64,000 nt of DNA from Seison nebaliae (taxonomy: Eukaryota > Rotifera > Pararotatoria > Seisonacea > Seisonidae), in assembly GCA_023231475.1 (NCBI GenBank), contig JALJEE010000735.1:1-64000 (forward strand), written 5' to 3'. The notes below the pieces were generated by a model. The model worked only from the letters and a program-made list of their open reading frames with translations, did not search any database and had not been told where the DNA came from. A program made the position numbers and the translations under genes. The number at the start of each line of letters is the position of its first letter. Position 1 is the first letter of the stretch. Below, piece by piece: positions 14,313 through 25,025 of this stretch.

Positions 14313-14724
14313 AGGTTAGGTTGCGCTGCTAGAATTACTTATTTCATGACTATAATATTTCCAACATTCGGGCAATTGTCGATATTTTTCATTTGGCGTA
14401 ACTTCATGGTTCATCATTAATTCAAAATATTAATTGTCTGAATTTTAAAAATAACGAGACAATATATTGAGATTTAATATGTCCATTTTTTACTGTTTAA
14501 GAATAATAATATGCAGGAGTCAAATTGTCCCAACGACCGATATATAACGATTAGGAAAAGAGGAAATATGTATTATTTCTTTTCATAAACTTTATTCAAG
14601 TTCGGTTACCGTTCAAAATATCTAGGTTTCCATGAGAACATAAAAATTTATGAGGATATCAAAAAAATAACACTCCCTTATTGTAAATTAGGTATTTTCT
14701 AATAATACAAAAATATTTGTAAGG
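14313..14724. other. Intergenic, no gene seen
   Basis: AT-rich spacer between the palindromic minisatellite and the membrane protein gene. It presumably holds the latter's promoter. Confidence 0.4.
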
Positions 14725-16474
14725 ATGATTATTATATCAATCAACTTTATTTTGTTATCTATGGTTCCTCTACATTCTGGCCAGGTTGCAGTTAAAATAA
14801 ATTTTAATTTGAATGCGAAATTGTCTAGAATATTTTTGACAAATTCTGCCTAAACAAAGAAAAATCGCTGACAAATTTTCTATGTCAATTTGAATATATA
14901 AAAGTTCTATTTGGATTTATGAATGAATTTTGAATATTTCCTTACCAATTAGCCCAAGACAGGAAATGTTTCAATATTTGCCATACCCTATGGATTTAAT
15001 GACAACGAGAACTCTTACAAGACAGTTAATCAATTGTTTGATGAATGAATATTAAAAGACTGATAAATTGACATCAAAATTAGATATGTAAAGATGAGGG
15101 AAATGTCTTTGAAAATTATTTGATGAAACCATTTTTATTCTGTAATGAGCTTGGAAATGTTGTTCATTGTGTGGGAAATGTTAAATTTTTAGTCGATCTT
15201 CCAACGTGCTTCCAAATGGTCAGTGTTAAATGTGACGATCGCAACATGTTAACAGAAGATGATGTTCAAATAGATAAACTTCAAACTCAATTAGTATTAA
15301 GTGGAAATGCGGTTCAAAGTTATGATAAGAAATATTTCTGGATACCATGTTCATTGGGAGTGATGGTTGGAATAATACAATTAATCTGGTATTGTGTTTA
15401 TAAGAAATGCAAAAAAGATTCACAATACACATTAATTATCATCTTCTTAACTTTGGTGTTATTAAACCCAATATTTTCAATATTCCAATTAATCAACGTT
15501 CCGTTGAGTATTATACTTTTCGAATGTGTCGGTTACTTTTGATAAGGATGATTCAAATATATTAATGATTTTAGATTTTTTCACTTTTGAATTTACTTCT
15601 TTGTTGTTAATTTGGATATTGGATGAAATGTTTCCCAAATATTCAAACAATAGTTACAATTTAATTATTTTATAAAATTATCGGTATTTTTATTATATAA
15701 AGATTGCAAGTTACCTAAAGTCGGAATAACCGCTAGTTTCTGGTTAGTAATTGTAATTTGGTTTCTGGTCAGTTTCGGTACATCAGTTCTTTATTGTGTT
15801 TAGTATAAAATATGTCTATATATCTAATTCGTTTATTTGAAATTTTCAAGATTAATTATCATAGTAGTTTTCTACTAATCAAACAACATCCACTTTCTTT
15901 TGGTACTACAGCGTCCCTAATTGCAATATCATTCCTCAATCACAGTAACACAATATCTGATTCTTATATTGCTATCGAAATTTTATTTAGATTATGTTTA
16001 ATACCAATTCCTATTGTTTATTCACGATTCGCATACCATTGCTTCCGATTGATAAGACAAACTGTTTACGGATTTATATTAGTTTATAATGAACGAAAAC
16101 AAGAAGACAATTCTTCAAAGACGACATATTCAAATACCCAAAGATGTTTTCCTTGTAAAAAACAGAATGAAGATAATGAGATACCAAGAAATGAAAAGGA
16201 GCAGGAAGTTGACAAAGAGAAGGAAATTGATAAACAACCAACTTTGGATGATATAGAAAAAGAAGCCGATGATTGGTTTTCAAACGAAGACAATCCATTT
16301 TCAAGGGAAGACGATCCATTTTCAAGCGAAGACGATCCATTTTCGGAGAAGAATGACGAAAAGAAAAAAAAACAAATGTCTGAAGAAGAAAAAAAGGGAA
16401 TTTTTACAAACTTAGACAGTCAGATCATCCCTGAACCGCTCCCTAAACCAGCCAACAAATCCGCGGGACAGTAA
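14725..16474 (+). CDS. Multi-pass membrane protein with signal peptide and acidic DPFS-repeat tail
   Basis: Eight exons keep one frame for 475 residues: 14725-14784, 14829-14903, 14953-15024, 15084-15531, 15575-15652, 15703-15760, 15804-15830 and 15865-16474. The start MIIISINFILLSMVPL looks like a signal peptide. A Cys-containing ectodomain of about 180 residues follows, then some six hydrophobic spans, the first being IPCSLGVMVGIIQLIWYCVY. The cytosolic tail is charged and has three to four tandem units ending in (N/D)PFS, then a Lys/Glu-rich stretch. The outline resembles seven-helix receptors or cargo receptors with lumenal domains (Wntless/TMEM181 type), but I cannot assign a family. All seven donors are GTT. 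The 27-nt exon 7 and the joins around 15760-15865 are the least certain part. Confidence 0.6.
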
Positions 16475-17039
16475 AGAACCTCTACTAAACCTACAGTAAT
16501 AACTATATGAGTAGAGAAAATCATCAGATAATAAATTTATGAGTAGTGAGACTATCTTATTAATAATAATAAACAAGTATTGATAAATTTTCAAGAGCTA
16601 TCTTCATCGAATAAAATAATCGGATAAATATTGTCATATCACGTCAATTCGACGACTGTTGATGTAAGAGAAAAGAATAATATCTAATCCATTAAGGTAT
16701 TTGTTATTAGAACAATTAATATCGAAACTCATCTCCACTTTTCGAGGAGGAGATGAAGAAAAAGAGTCATTTCATCTATTAATTTCTCAATTTGAAATAA
16801 TGGTATTAACGATTATCAATTGTCATTGCCGTCAAATGATAATCGATAAAATTGAAAATATTAATCACATTGATTTAAATCAAGGAAAATTGAGCGAAAT
16901 TAATTTGCTCTTAATACAATGACGTTTCATCGCCTTTACTCGAATTAATCAATTTCGATCAATTACTATATAAAAGACGATCAATACCTTCTACACTACC
17001 ATTCTTCTTCTTAAATCATTCGATTTTCACTAAACTACA
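16475..17039 (+). promoter_or_regulatory. Spacer and promoter of proline-rich gene A, with TATA box at 16967-16976
   Basis: A canonical TATATAAAAG lies 64 bases before the ATG at 17040, a spacing expected of a strong focused promoter. Upstream, an open frame of 73 codons at 16701-16922 has no recognisable motif and no clear splice partners; I leave it as unsupported. Confidence 0.6.
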
Positions 17040-18353
17040 ATGGATCAATTCGAGTACAGTAACGAGCAATATGGTACAGCAGCATCAGTAGATCAATATG
17101 GATTTGATTCGAATATTGGCGAAAGAGTATTCGGCAACGAAGAAGCCACACAATATGCCAATGAAGAGCAGTATGGTAATATTAATGGCGAATTAAATCA
17201 AATTCAAATGCAACATGTATTTAACAATGCGGAAGCTGGTTTATATGCGGAAAATTCGGCTGCTAATGCAGATGGTAATTGGCAAACTGCCCTTCGTTCC
17301 GAATCAACTTTACAACATCGTATGGATGATGAAAATGAAAAGATTAAACAAATGAATAGCGAACAATTACAATACCAAATAAATTACGATCCAAATCCTC
17401 AAGTAATTAAGAAACAGAACAATGAAAATGTGGAATATAAACAAGAAGTTGCTATTCGGTATCTTCAACCACCAACTCCACCCCCACCTGGTCCAATCAT
17501 TATTAAAGAGGTCAGACCACCACCAGCACCTGCAGCTCCTCCAGTTATTGTACGTCAACGACCTCCAAGACCGTTAACTCCACCTCCAATTGTCGTCCGA
17601 GAACAACCACCAACTCAACCCCAACATTTACCCCCAAAAATTATCACTAAACAATTACCGAGAAATGTACCACCTCCACGACGTGTCATTGTTGAACGAT
17701 TGCCTCCACTACCACCAAAACCAAGAAGTTTAATTGTAGAAAAATGGTTACCCTACAAAGACCAAAAACGACGTGTGGTGTACCAAAGAGCCGCAGTAGA
17801 AAAACCACAAGAAAAGGTAAGAAACTTAATTGTGGAATGGGCCGGACCAAGATCGAAAATTGTGAAAGAAATTCGTAATTTAGGAGTAATGAAAGTAAAC
17901 CCGAAAATTTATCTGGAAAAATATGGTGGAAAATTAGCGAACACAGCATCGGTTCATGGCGCATTATCAAACTTTGGCTTATCGTTGTCCCACAAAGCTC
18001 TCGCACCACCAACTACGGTACTGAACGAAATTCGGCAAACTCCTTCACTCGATTTCCAACGGACACAATCCCAAACTCCAATTCGAAGTCAAACGATGGA
18101 TTTCAATAACTTCTCTTCCTATGGGAAAATGTCACAAGTTCAAAGTCGTCAAGTATCGCGTACGGTAACCCCGGCTGTCTCGAATAATCAGCTTAATGGT
18201 TTAACGAACAGTTATACAAGTGGAACATTGTTTGAAAACGAACAATTCCAAATGGGAGAATTGAAAAATGATGTACGTAATATTGTCAAACGGTATGAAA
18301 TTCCTGGATATCACACATTTGCTGTATTGAATGGTCGTTTGAGTCGAATGTGA
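17040..18353 (+). CDS. Proline-rich core protein A (paralogue of the gene at 56581)
   Basis: Single exon, 437 residues. The N-terminal ~115 residues are rich in Asn, Gln, Glu and Tyr. A conserved core (about 116-340) follows, starting INYDPNPQVIKKQ, continuing YKQEVAIRYLQPPTPPPPGP and RRVIVERLPPLPPKP, and ending in a segment built on NLGVMKVNPKIYLEKYGG. The C-terminus is IVKRYEIPGYHTFAVL. The core aligns closely with the product at 56581-58344 while the flanks differ completely. The alternating Val/Ile-Pro-charged texture suggests an extended structural protein (cytoskeletal, cortical or cuticular), but I do not recognise a named family. No signal peptide or membrane span. A TATA box upstream and the intronless structure fit strong expression. 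Confidence 0.85.
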   Translation: MDQFEYSNEQYGTAASVDQYGFDSNIGERVFGNEEATQYANEEQYGNINGELNQIQMQHVFNNAEAGLYAENSAANADGNWQTALRSESTLQHRMDDENEKIKQMNSEQLQYQINYDPNPQVIKKQNNENVEYKQEVAIRYLQPPTPPPPGPIIIKEVRPPPAPAAPPVIVRQRPPRPLTPPPIVVREQPPTQPQHLPPKIITKQLPRNVPPPRRVIVERLPPLPPKPRSLIVEKWLPYKDQKRRVVYQRAAVEKPQEKVRNLIVEWAGPRSKIVKEIRNLGVMKVNPKIYLEKYGGKLANTASVHGALSNFGLSLSHKALAPPTTVLNEIRQTPSLDFQRTQSQTPIRSQTMDFNNFSSYGKMSQVQSRQVSRTVTPAVSNNQLNGLTNSYTSGTLFENEQFQMGELKNDVRNIVKRYEIPGYHTFAVLNGRLSRM

Positions 18354-18652
18354 TTTAGTTCCAAAAAAAATTATTTTAATACAACTCCTTACACAGACAC
18401 ATTGTTTTTACGCTTTTCCTATCGATTAATCTTTTTGTCAAACATTCTATTTCTCTTATCAGTAACAAATGTAACATTAGTAACAAAGTAACGTTTAAGA
18501 AAAAAATTGGGAAAATTTTAATGTAACATTCTGCAACATCAAAAAATTTGTCTTAGAAACGAAATTTTCATTTTAGATCATTATCAATATTTCTGCTTCT
18601 ATTTTCAGCAAAATAAATATTTACCACAAATAAAAAATTATAATAATTATCT

Positions 18653-20037
18653 TTATTGATATGACGTTCGGATCATGGATAAAATATATTGTACTTTTTT
18701 GGAATTGGTCAAAGCGAGTTTCAGTTCAAACACGAGAAATTGAACGATCATATAAGAATAGAGAATGAAAAAAGATTTTTTTGGAGTCATATGAATTGTG
18801 TCCAAGAAAATATTACCGAGACCGGTAAGAAGATTTGAGAATAGAAAGAAGAGTAATCCATTCTTATTCACCAAACGAGACAAATGATCAATTGGTTTAG
18901 AAGAATATGATTTTCTGATCAAATAATAAAGGAAATAATTGAATTGAAAGATTATAAAAACTATCAAAATATAAGAGATGTTACATAATCGTCTACTAGA
19001 TTCGATGAAATGGATAATAGATAAAGAGATGAAGAATAGAATGAAATAAGAGAAATTTAAAATTTGTAAATTATCTTTTTTTGAGAGTGTCAATTCTTTA
19101 AACGAATAAGATAACATATAAAGTGAAACATAACCGAGTAATGATGAAATGCCTTCAATATTTTGAAGAATTAAATTTCCATTTAATCTTTCAATTAAAG
19201 TCGGATTTAAACCATATACACCGAAACTTCTTAAAAGAAACTCATGTGAAAGAATCAGAATGAATGACAAGATGAATTGAAATGGAATTGAATTGATATT
19301 AAAGATTTTCCATAAAATTGTTCCGATCAATTCACCAATGGCCAGCGTAAAGAAGAAATTCCAATGAATTCCATATTCGGTGATATGATTCTGATAATTG
19401 AGGAATTGTATGGAAATCGATCGAATCGTGCCAACGAGTAATAAGAATAAAATTTTGTAAGTAATCCTCGAGAATTTTTGTTTTCGATGAAATGACATTC
19501 CATTAATTAACATGAACATTCCAACACCAACATCCATAAAAGAAATACCGGTCAATTCTGTTTTAATTAATGATCGTGGGAAGACGGTGGGGAAATCGAC
19601 AGCAAAAATGCAAAATGATGTTACTATCAATAAATCGGATCGTAAAGAACGAATAATTTCATTTGGTAACGGTTCATTCTTTATCGACTGATTATTTCGT
19701 AGATAATAAAAGAAGATAATGGAGGACATAACAATAAAATAATGGAGAATGTATTCATTAAGTTTTTCATAGAAAACCATCGAAATTATAATTTTTAATA
19801 GAGTCTTCAAATAACTTTGCAATTTACTAAAACGAATGTTGACATATTATATCCAATTATACAAAGAATAAGAACTAACTAATGTCTGATGATTCGATTG
19901 AGTATCAGTTCCAGAGGCAAATGAGACAACACTGGAATTGCTACCAACAAACAAACTTTGTATAATTCATCTCCACTATTGTGGGAGACGAGAAGTTCTT
20001 TCTCCAATTTCACAGATTGATCAATGACAGTTTTCAT
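18653..20037 (-). CDS. PIGW: PIGW/GWT1, GPI-anchor inositol acyltransferase
   Basis: Two exons, 20037-19931 and 19826-18653, 426 residues. PIGW acylates the inositol of GlcN-PI in the ER membrane during GPI-anchor synthesis. Family signatures seen: AVDFPTVFPRSLIKTELTG followed by SFMDVGVGMFM, then EYGIHWNFFFTLAIGELIG, then NIEGISSLLGYVSLYML, and near the end LFFLFSNLLTGLGN with FLDTIHM. About a dozen hydrophobic spans agree with a polytopic ER enzyme. Exon 1 encodes MKTVIDQSVKLEKELLVSHN, which resembles the short cytosolic start of the family. The protein is somewhat shorter than vertebrate PIGW (about 500). The donor is GTTGTC and the intron 104 nt. It starts 166 bases from the divergent coiled-coil gene, so the two probably share a promoter region. 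Confidence 0.92.
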
Positions 20038-20203
20038 AATGATTTTGACATTTAAGTAAATTTAAATTATAACCCGAAAAAAAGAGCGCTTTATTTTTAA
20101 AATAAATTATTTTCTTTTTATTTGACAATCTTTTAATTTTTGAAAAAATTTAAGTTTCAAAAACTTATTTCTATAGTGATTATGTACACATTATAAAAGG
20201 AGG
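20038..20203. promoter_or_regulatory. Shared divergent promoter of PIGW and the coiled-coil gene
   Basis: Only 166 bases separate the two start codons, which point away from each other. The stretch is AT-rich with short A/T runs and no obvious TATA box in either direction. Confidence 0.5.
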
Positions 20204-22254
20204 ATGTCGTTAACTGACGTTTTAGATGGCCGAGATAAGCAGATTGAGGAACTGAAAAATGTTATTAAGATGATGAGAAATGAATATGAAGTGTTAGCGG
20301 ATAAAATGGAACAAGATAGTTGCAGACAACCGATCATGTGCTCAATTGGAATAAATACAGAAGATATGGAATCCGATAGAAAAGAAAATACGAAGTTTGA
20401 TAATTCGAGTGAAATGGAAGAAAACTATGAAAATATTCAAGATAACTGTTCACATGTTATCAACAAAAATTATCAATTGAAAATGTTGTTCAATCATTTG
20501 TCAATCAACGAAAGTTCAATTTATTCTCATGAAATTATATAATATTTTAAATTTGTAAAGGTAAGTTGTCAAACGAATTAACTAACTGGAAAGTCAAATG
20601 GAAACGATTAAAAATCGAATATGATCGCATGAAAACTCAATTTTCAGAAAATTTAAAAAAAGTTCTAGTTCTGAAGTTTATCTCGTATAGATTGATAATA
20701 TAATAGAAATATAATAATTTTTTAATTGATAATCACTTTGTTTTAATAACTTATAAATTGTTTTAATATCTTTTATTTTCAGGTATCATTAAGAGAAACT
20801 GAATTGGAGAGTGAGAATTATCAATTGAAAGAAGAACTTGATAACTATAAAGATAAATTGGAGGAATTGAAGATGATGAAGGAGAATATTGATAATAAGT
20901 TGGAAGAGAAACGAATGGAATGTCAAGAATATTACAAGACCGTACTCGTGAAAAATAAGGAGATAACCCAAATGGAAAGAAAAGTTCTTAAATTTCTAAA
21001 AATTTCTCCTTCTGAAATGATTTTTTAGTTAGCATCTCAAATTATTGATAACGTCGATATGGAGGATGCACCCGATAGTAAAGATTTGATGATACACTAT
21101 TTGAAGAATGAATTAGACACATTAAGTGAACGTGAAGGAAAACTTACGGATGATATTAATAGTGTGAATTTTTAATTTTTCCAAATTTATTCATCATAAA
21201 ATTTTGATTAAATTAAATAGATATTTATGAACAATGTTCTCATTCGTCGACTGATTCGTTAACGGATCAAAAACTAATGGAGAATGAAGAGAAGAATGAA
21301 AAAGAATTCGTTCAAAATGATTACAAGATTGTGCGAAAATACAAAATATTATTAACTCAATATAAACAGTTGAATGAGAAATATCAGAATGTGTATAAAG
21401 AAAACCTGAATCTAATGGAGGCGAGTAATCGATTACATTGGCAAATGAGGAGTAAAACGACGTCACATACAACTAATCGTCTTATTCATAAAAGTTCGTT
21501 ATTATTAGAAGACTATTAATTTTATTAGAGCGAATCCTAATTCGGACTATTATAACATTTGAAAATTAATGACAATAGTCTATCCCATTATATCGATAAA
21601 TGTTCTGCATGACATATATGTATATAAATCTTTATATCGAAATTTAAATATATGAATTTTCATTATGTTTATATAGAATCGATTAATCGTTCAGTGCAAA
21701 CGAATAACCAATCGGAAGTAGCATTATTAATGAAGGAATTCTTAAATCGTATGCATATCGAATATCAGAAGAAGAAGAAGAAGGGAAAGCGAGAGAAACA
21801 TTGGATATCGGAAGGTATTGAACAAAGTGACGATGAAGAAGAATGTCATCGAATGCATAATGTCGATGGGAAAGAAGAAGTAATAAGCCAGCGTAGGCAA
21901 CCATCCGCATACTCACCACGATTGTCATATGAAATGGGGAATGAGGAGATGAAGGAATTATTAACCTCATTCTCCTCGATCGATTTGACCTCTCTATGGA
22001 AATTATTAGAACATGGAACGAACGATTCATTACTCCAAATCAAGAATGCGCCAATAATCGATGACAATATGAGGAAGAATATCGATAGTGAGCATAACCT
22101 ATTTAATGATGATAAATTACATTCTGCTCGTCATAATAATTCTTCAAAAGTGAAGAAAACAACGAAATTAAATACAAGAACATCTAGTCCAAATTTGGGA
22201 AAGCCACGAAAGTCGATGATCATACGTAATTATAGTTTAGGCGAAAATATCTAA
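20204..22254 (+). CDS. Coiled-coil protein of unknown function
   Basis: Six exons join in frame to 531 residues: 20204-20513, 20561-20661, 20783-20983, 21029-21161, 21221-21493 and 21677-22254. The sequence is dominated by Glu/Lys/Leu heptads, for example LESENYQLKEELDNYKDKLE near residue 140, consistent with a long coiled coil. The last exon is less helical, with acidic and Ser-rich stretches, and ends with a basic Ser-rich tail. No enzymatic motif is visible. A centrosomal, ciliary or cytoskeletal scaffold is possible but unproven. Donors are GTT in four of five introns (the fourth is GTGTGA); introns run 45-183 nt. Confidence 0.8.
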
Positions 22255-23608
22255 TTTCTTTTTAACATTTCTTTCTCCATTATTCATTTAATGTACATAA
22301 ATTCTTTTCTTTTCCTTTCTCGTTCTGCATTGTCTTCTTTCTTTCAATTAATATCTCAATGAAGGACATGCATCTTTCCGTTTTACCATCTACCGACTCT
22401 GGGAATTGCATGAACATTCAAACGAAATTCATATCGAACCTCATACTTTTCATCCTATGTTATAGTCAGCTTAAATTGTCTGATGAGTTGTCCATCGATT
22501 TTCTTATTTCTTCCGATTATTTCTTATTGAGAAATAAATGGAATAAAAAAATGATTTATATTTTGATGGAAATTTTAGATGAATTTACCGAATAATCTGA
22601 AAAGACTAAATTCGGTTTGGTTCTCATTAGAAAACGATACCGAAGAAAAAGAAATTGTTAGAAAATAATCGTTATAGAATGATTATAATCATTCTATATA
22701 TAGCTGATAATGATAGTTTGAGTTATATAAGTTAGTAAAAAGAATACTTTATTTTTAATTGAAATTAAATTTATCGATTCTTGCATTCTGATTAAGAAGA
22801 ATGAAATTAGTAAATGTTATTTTAATTGTTGAAGGTGTTCCTCAATGTTATCTATTCGGATGTTGGAGATAATTGATGTTATTTAATCTCCATTCATAAA
22901 GTGAAAGCAGAAAGTTACCGATGAAAACACTTATATATCTTATATATCGTCATCATTAAAATATCATCAGTCATATGGAATCGATCATTTTTACTCAGAT
23001 TTAATTACTCGGTTTTTTCTTCTTCTTCTTTTCATTCACCTTCGACGAAGTTGAATTGTGCAAATTTCCTTTCATATCCTATCATAAAAAAGTTTTGCCG
23101 ACGGTTCACATCGTCTTTAAAGAGAATAGGAGAATGTACTTCATAAATTATATTCAATGCATTTTCCTCCATTCGTCCTCTTACCTTGTGCACGTGCAGT
23201 CGTTATGTTTTTTGATAGCAGTAGGTGAAGTATGTGCGTGAAAAATTGGAAATTCTTTTGGCTGGAAAACTTATGTTTTGTTAATTTATTATCAAATAGT
23301 GTCGATTGATGAGTAACTATTTGGTACATTTTGAAGAAGAACATTTATCATACAGATCGATCATTAATACATTAATTACTTGTTCTATATTCTGTTATCG
23401 ATTAAACATCATACCAATTCAATTGAATGACATGATATGATGATAATTCTTGACAGGTAATCATGTTACAATGAATAGTTGAATGTATTGATTTATTCAA
23501 ACATTTAACTCAAAAATCATTTACTCAATTCTATTCAACTTTCATCTGATTAATGAAATGATTCATTAGTTAATTAATAAAAAAAGAAGACGAAGAAGAA
23601 GAAGAAGA
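22255..23608. other. Intergenic; only weak short open frames
   Basis: About 1.35 kb, AT-rich. An open frame at 22359-22595 (78 codons) and one at 23056-23241 (61 codons) show no motif, conserved pattern or splice context that I trust. I do not call genes here. Confidence 0.4.
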
Positions 23609-24455
23609 ATGCAGAATATGCCGATACATATTGATTTGAATTCAGATATGTCGAAAGCGATCGAAGAAGAAAGATCGAAATTATTTGAGATCAAACAGGA
23701 TTTCGACTCATATAATCAATTCGCAAAGAATGATAAAACTACACCAGCAACCAATTTATTTCAACAGCAATCATTCGCATTACAACAACTCCATCAACAT
23801 CTCCAGGAGAAAAGAAGCAACGAACATAACGAAGAGTCGTCCAAAAAATTTAAACACATCAAATACCTCTTCATCGTTCTCATCATCTTTCTACTCATAC
23901 TCCTTCTTGTTTTCATCATTTGCATCTCTGTGTTGTTCAGTCGTCTGAAAGCGACTGAAAAGGAAAACAAAGTATTCGATCGAATTATTCAAAATATGCA
24001 ATCAAAAATCAGCATAAGTTTTTCTTTTCTATCTAATATTCTAATATGTATTTCCTTCTCTTCTTATTCAACTTTATTCAACTTAAGTTGAAAGTGACGT
24101 CAAAAAGGCTAATAATCGAACACAGATCATTCTCAGTCGGATGCCAACAGATTCTGAAAAACAATATCGAATTGGCAATAAAACGTTGTCAATGTTCACA
24201 TGTTTTCGAGCGAAAAATTTCAAACCAAACCAACTTTTTCCAATGCAACCTTGTACAATCTATGAAAAGGAAATTGGGAAACCAACATCGAAACCCGAAT
24301 CAAATCAAAATATTTATAGAAGGATGCAAGGAGAAAGAGGTCCACAAGGTCCACGAGGACAACGTGGTCCTTCCGGAAAATGCCAATGTAATGAAGAATC
24401 AATTATGCATAATATTATTTCTTTACTACCTGTCAATATCAGTTTATCCAATTAA
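23609..24455 (+). CDS. Type II membrane protein with a minimal collagen-like segment
   Basis: Two exons, 23609-24017 and 24088-24455, about 258 residues. A polar N-terminal region of some 90 residues precedes one strong hydrophobic span, YLFIVLIIFLLILLLVFIIC. A charged linker follows. Near the C-terminus there are five Gly-X-Y triplets (GERGPQGPRGQRGPSG) followed by KCQC and a short tail. Small membrane collagens and nematode-type cuticle collagens share the order cytoplasmic part, membrane span, Gly-X-Y, Cys, but normally have far more triplets. The donor GTTTTT and acceptor TTAAG are supported by frame; the acceptor is weaker than others here. Function unknown; an extracellular-matrix or surface role is inferred. 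Confidence 0.65.
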
Positions 24456-25025
24456 TATTGGTATCTCGTTGACTATGCGATTGATTAGCATTTCCTCATT
24501 TTATCATTACATCTAATAATTTCAACTGAAACAATTTTCATTCATCTCCATCATCTCGTTATGTACTTTTGAGTCAAACGAGGATTATTATTCACCTGTA
24601 AATATTACACATTAATTATGAAATATCATTCAACGATTCATTTATATTTACTTTCTTCTGTCTGGTATTAAGAGATTACCGAATTCATTTATACCCCAAA
24701 CTTCTAACATAAGTTTTAATAACGAATATTTTCTTTACAGTTCTATCGAAATTTTCTAGGAAATATTTTCGAAGAGAAATACATTATTATAATTTTCCTT
24801 ATTAATGAAATATTGATCAATTTATTGATACGTTACTGTTATTTTAAGGATGATTGAGCACGAGAAGTAATTAAAAGAATAATAAACGCGATCAAGGTTA
24901 ATAACTAATACGTCATATTCCAAATTCAGCACTTTACGATGTTGAATTATCTTCTAACTATTTAGCTTTTTTTAAGATACACTTCACTTACCATAATCTA
25001 ATCAATAATAGTTTTTGTAAAAACC
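24456..25025. other. Intergenic, no gene seen
   Basis: Spacer of about 570 bases between the collagen-like gene and FTCD. No open frame or repeat stands out. Confidence 0.4.
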
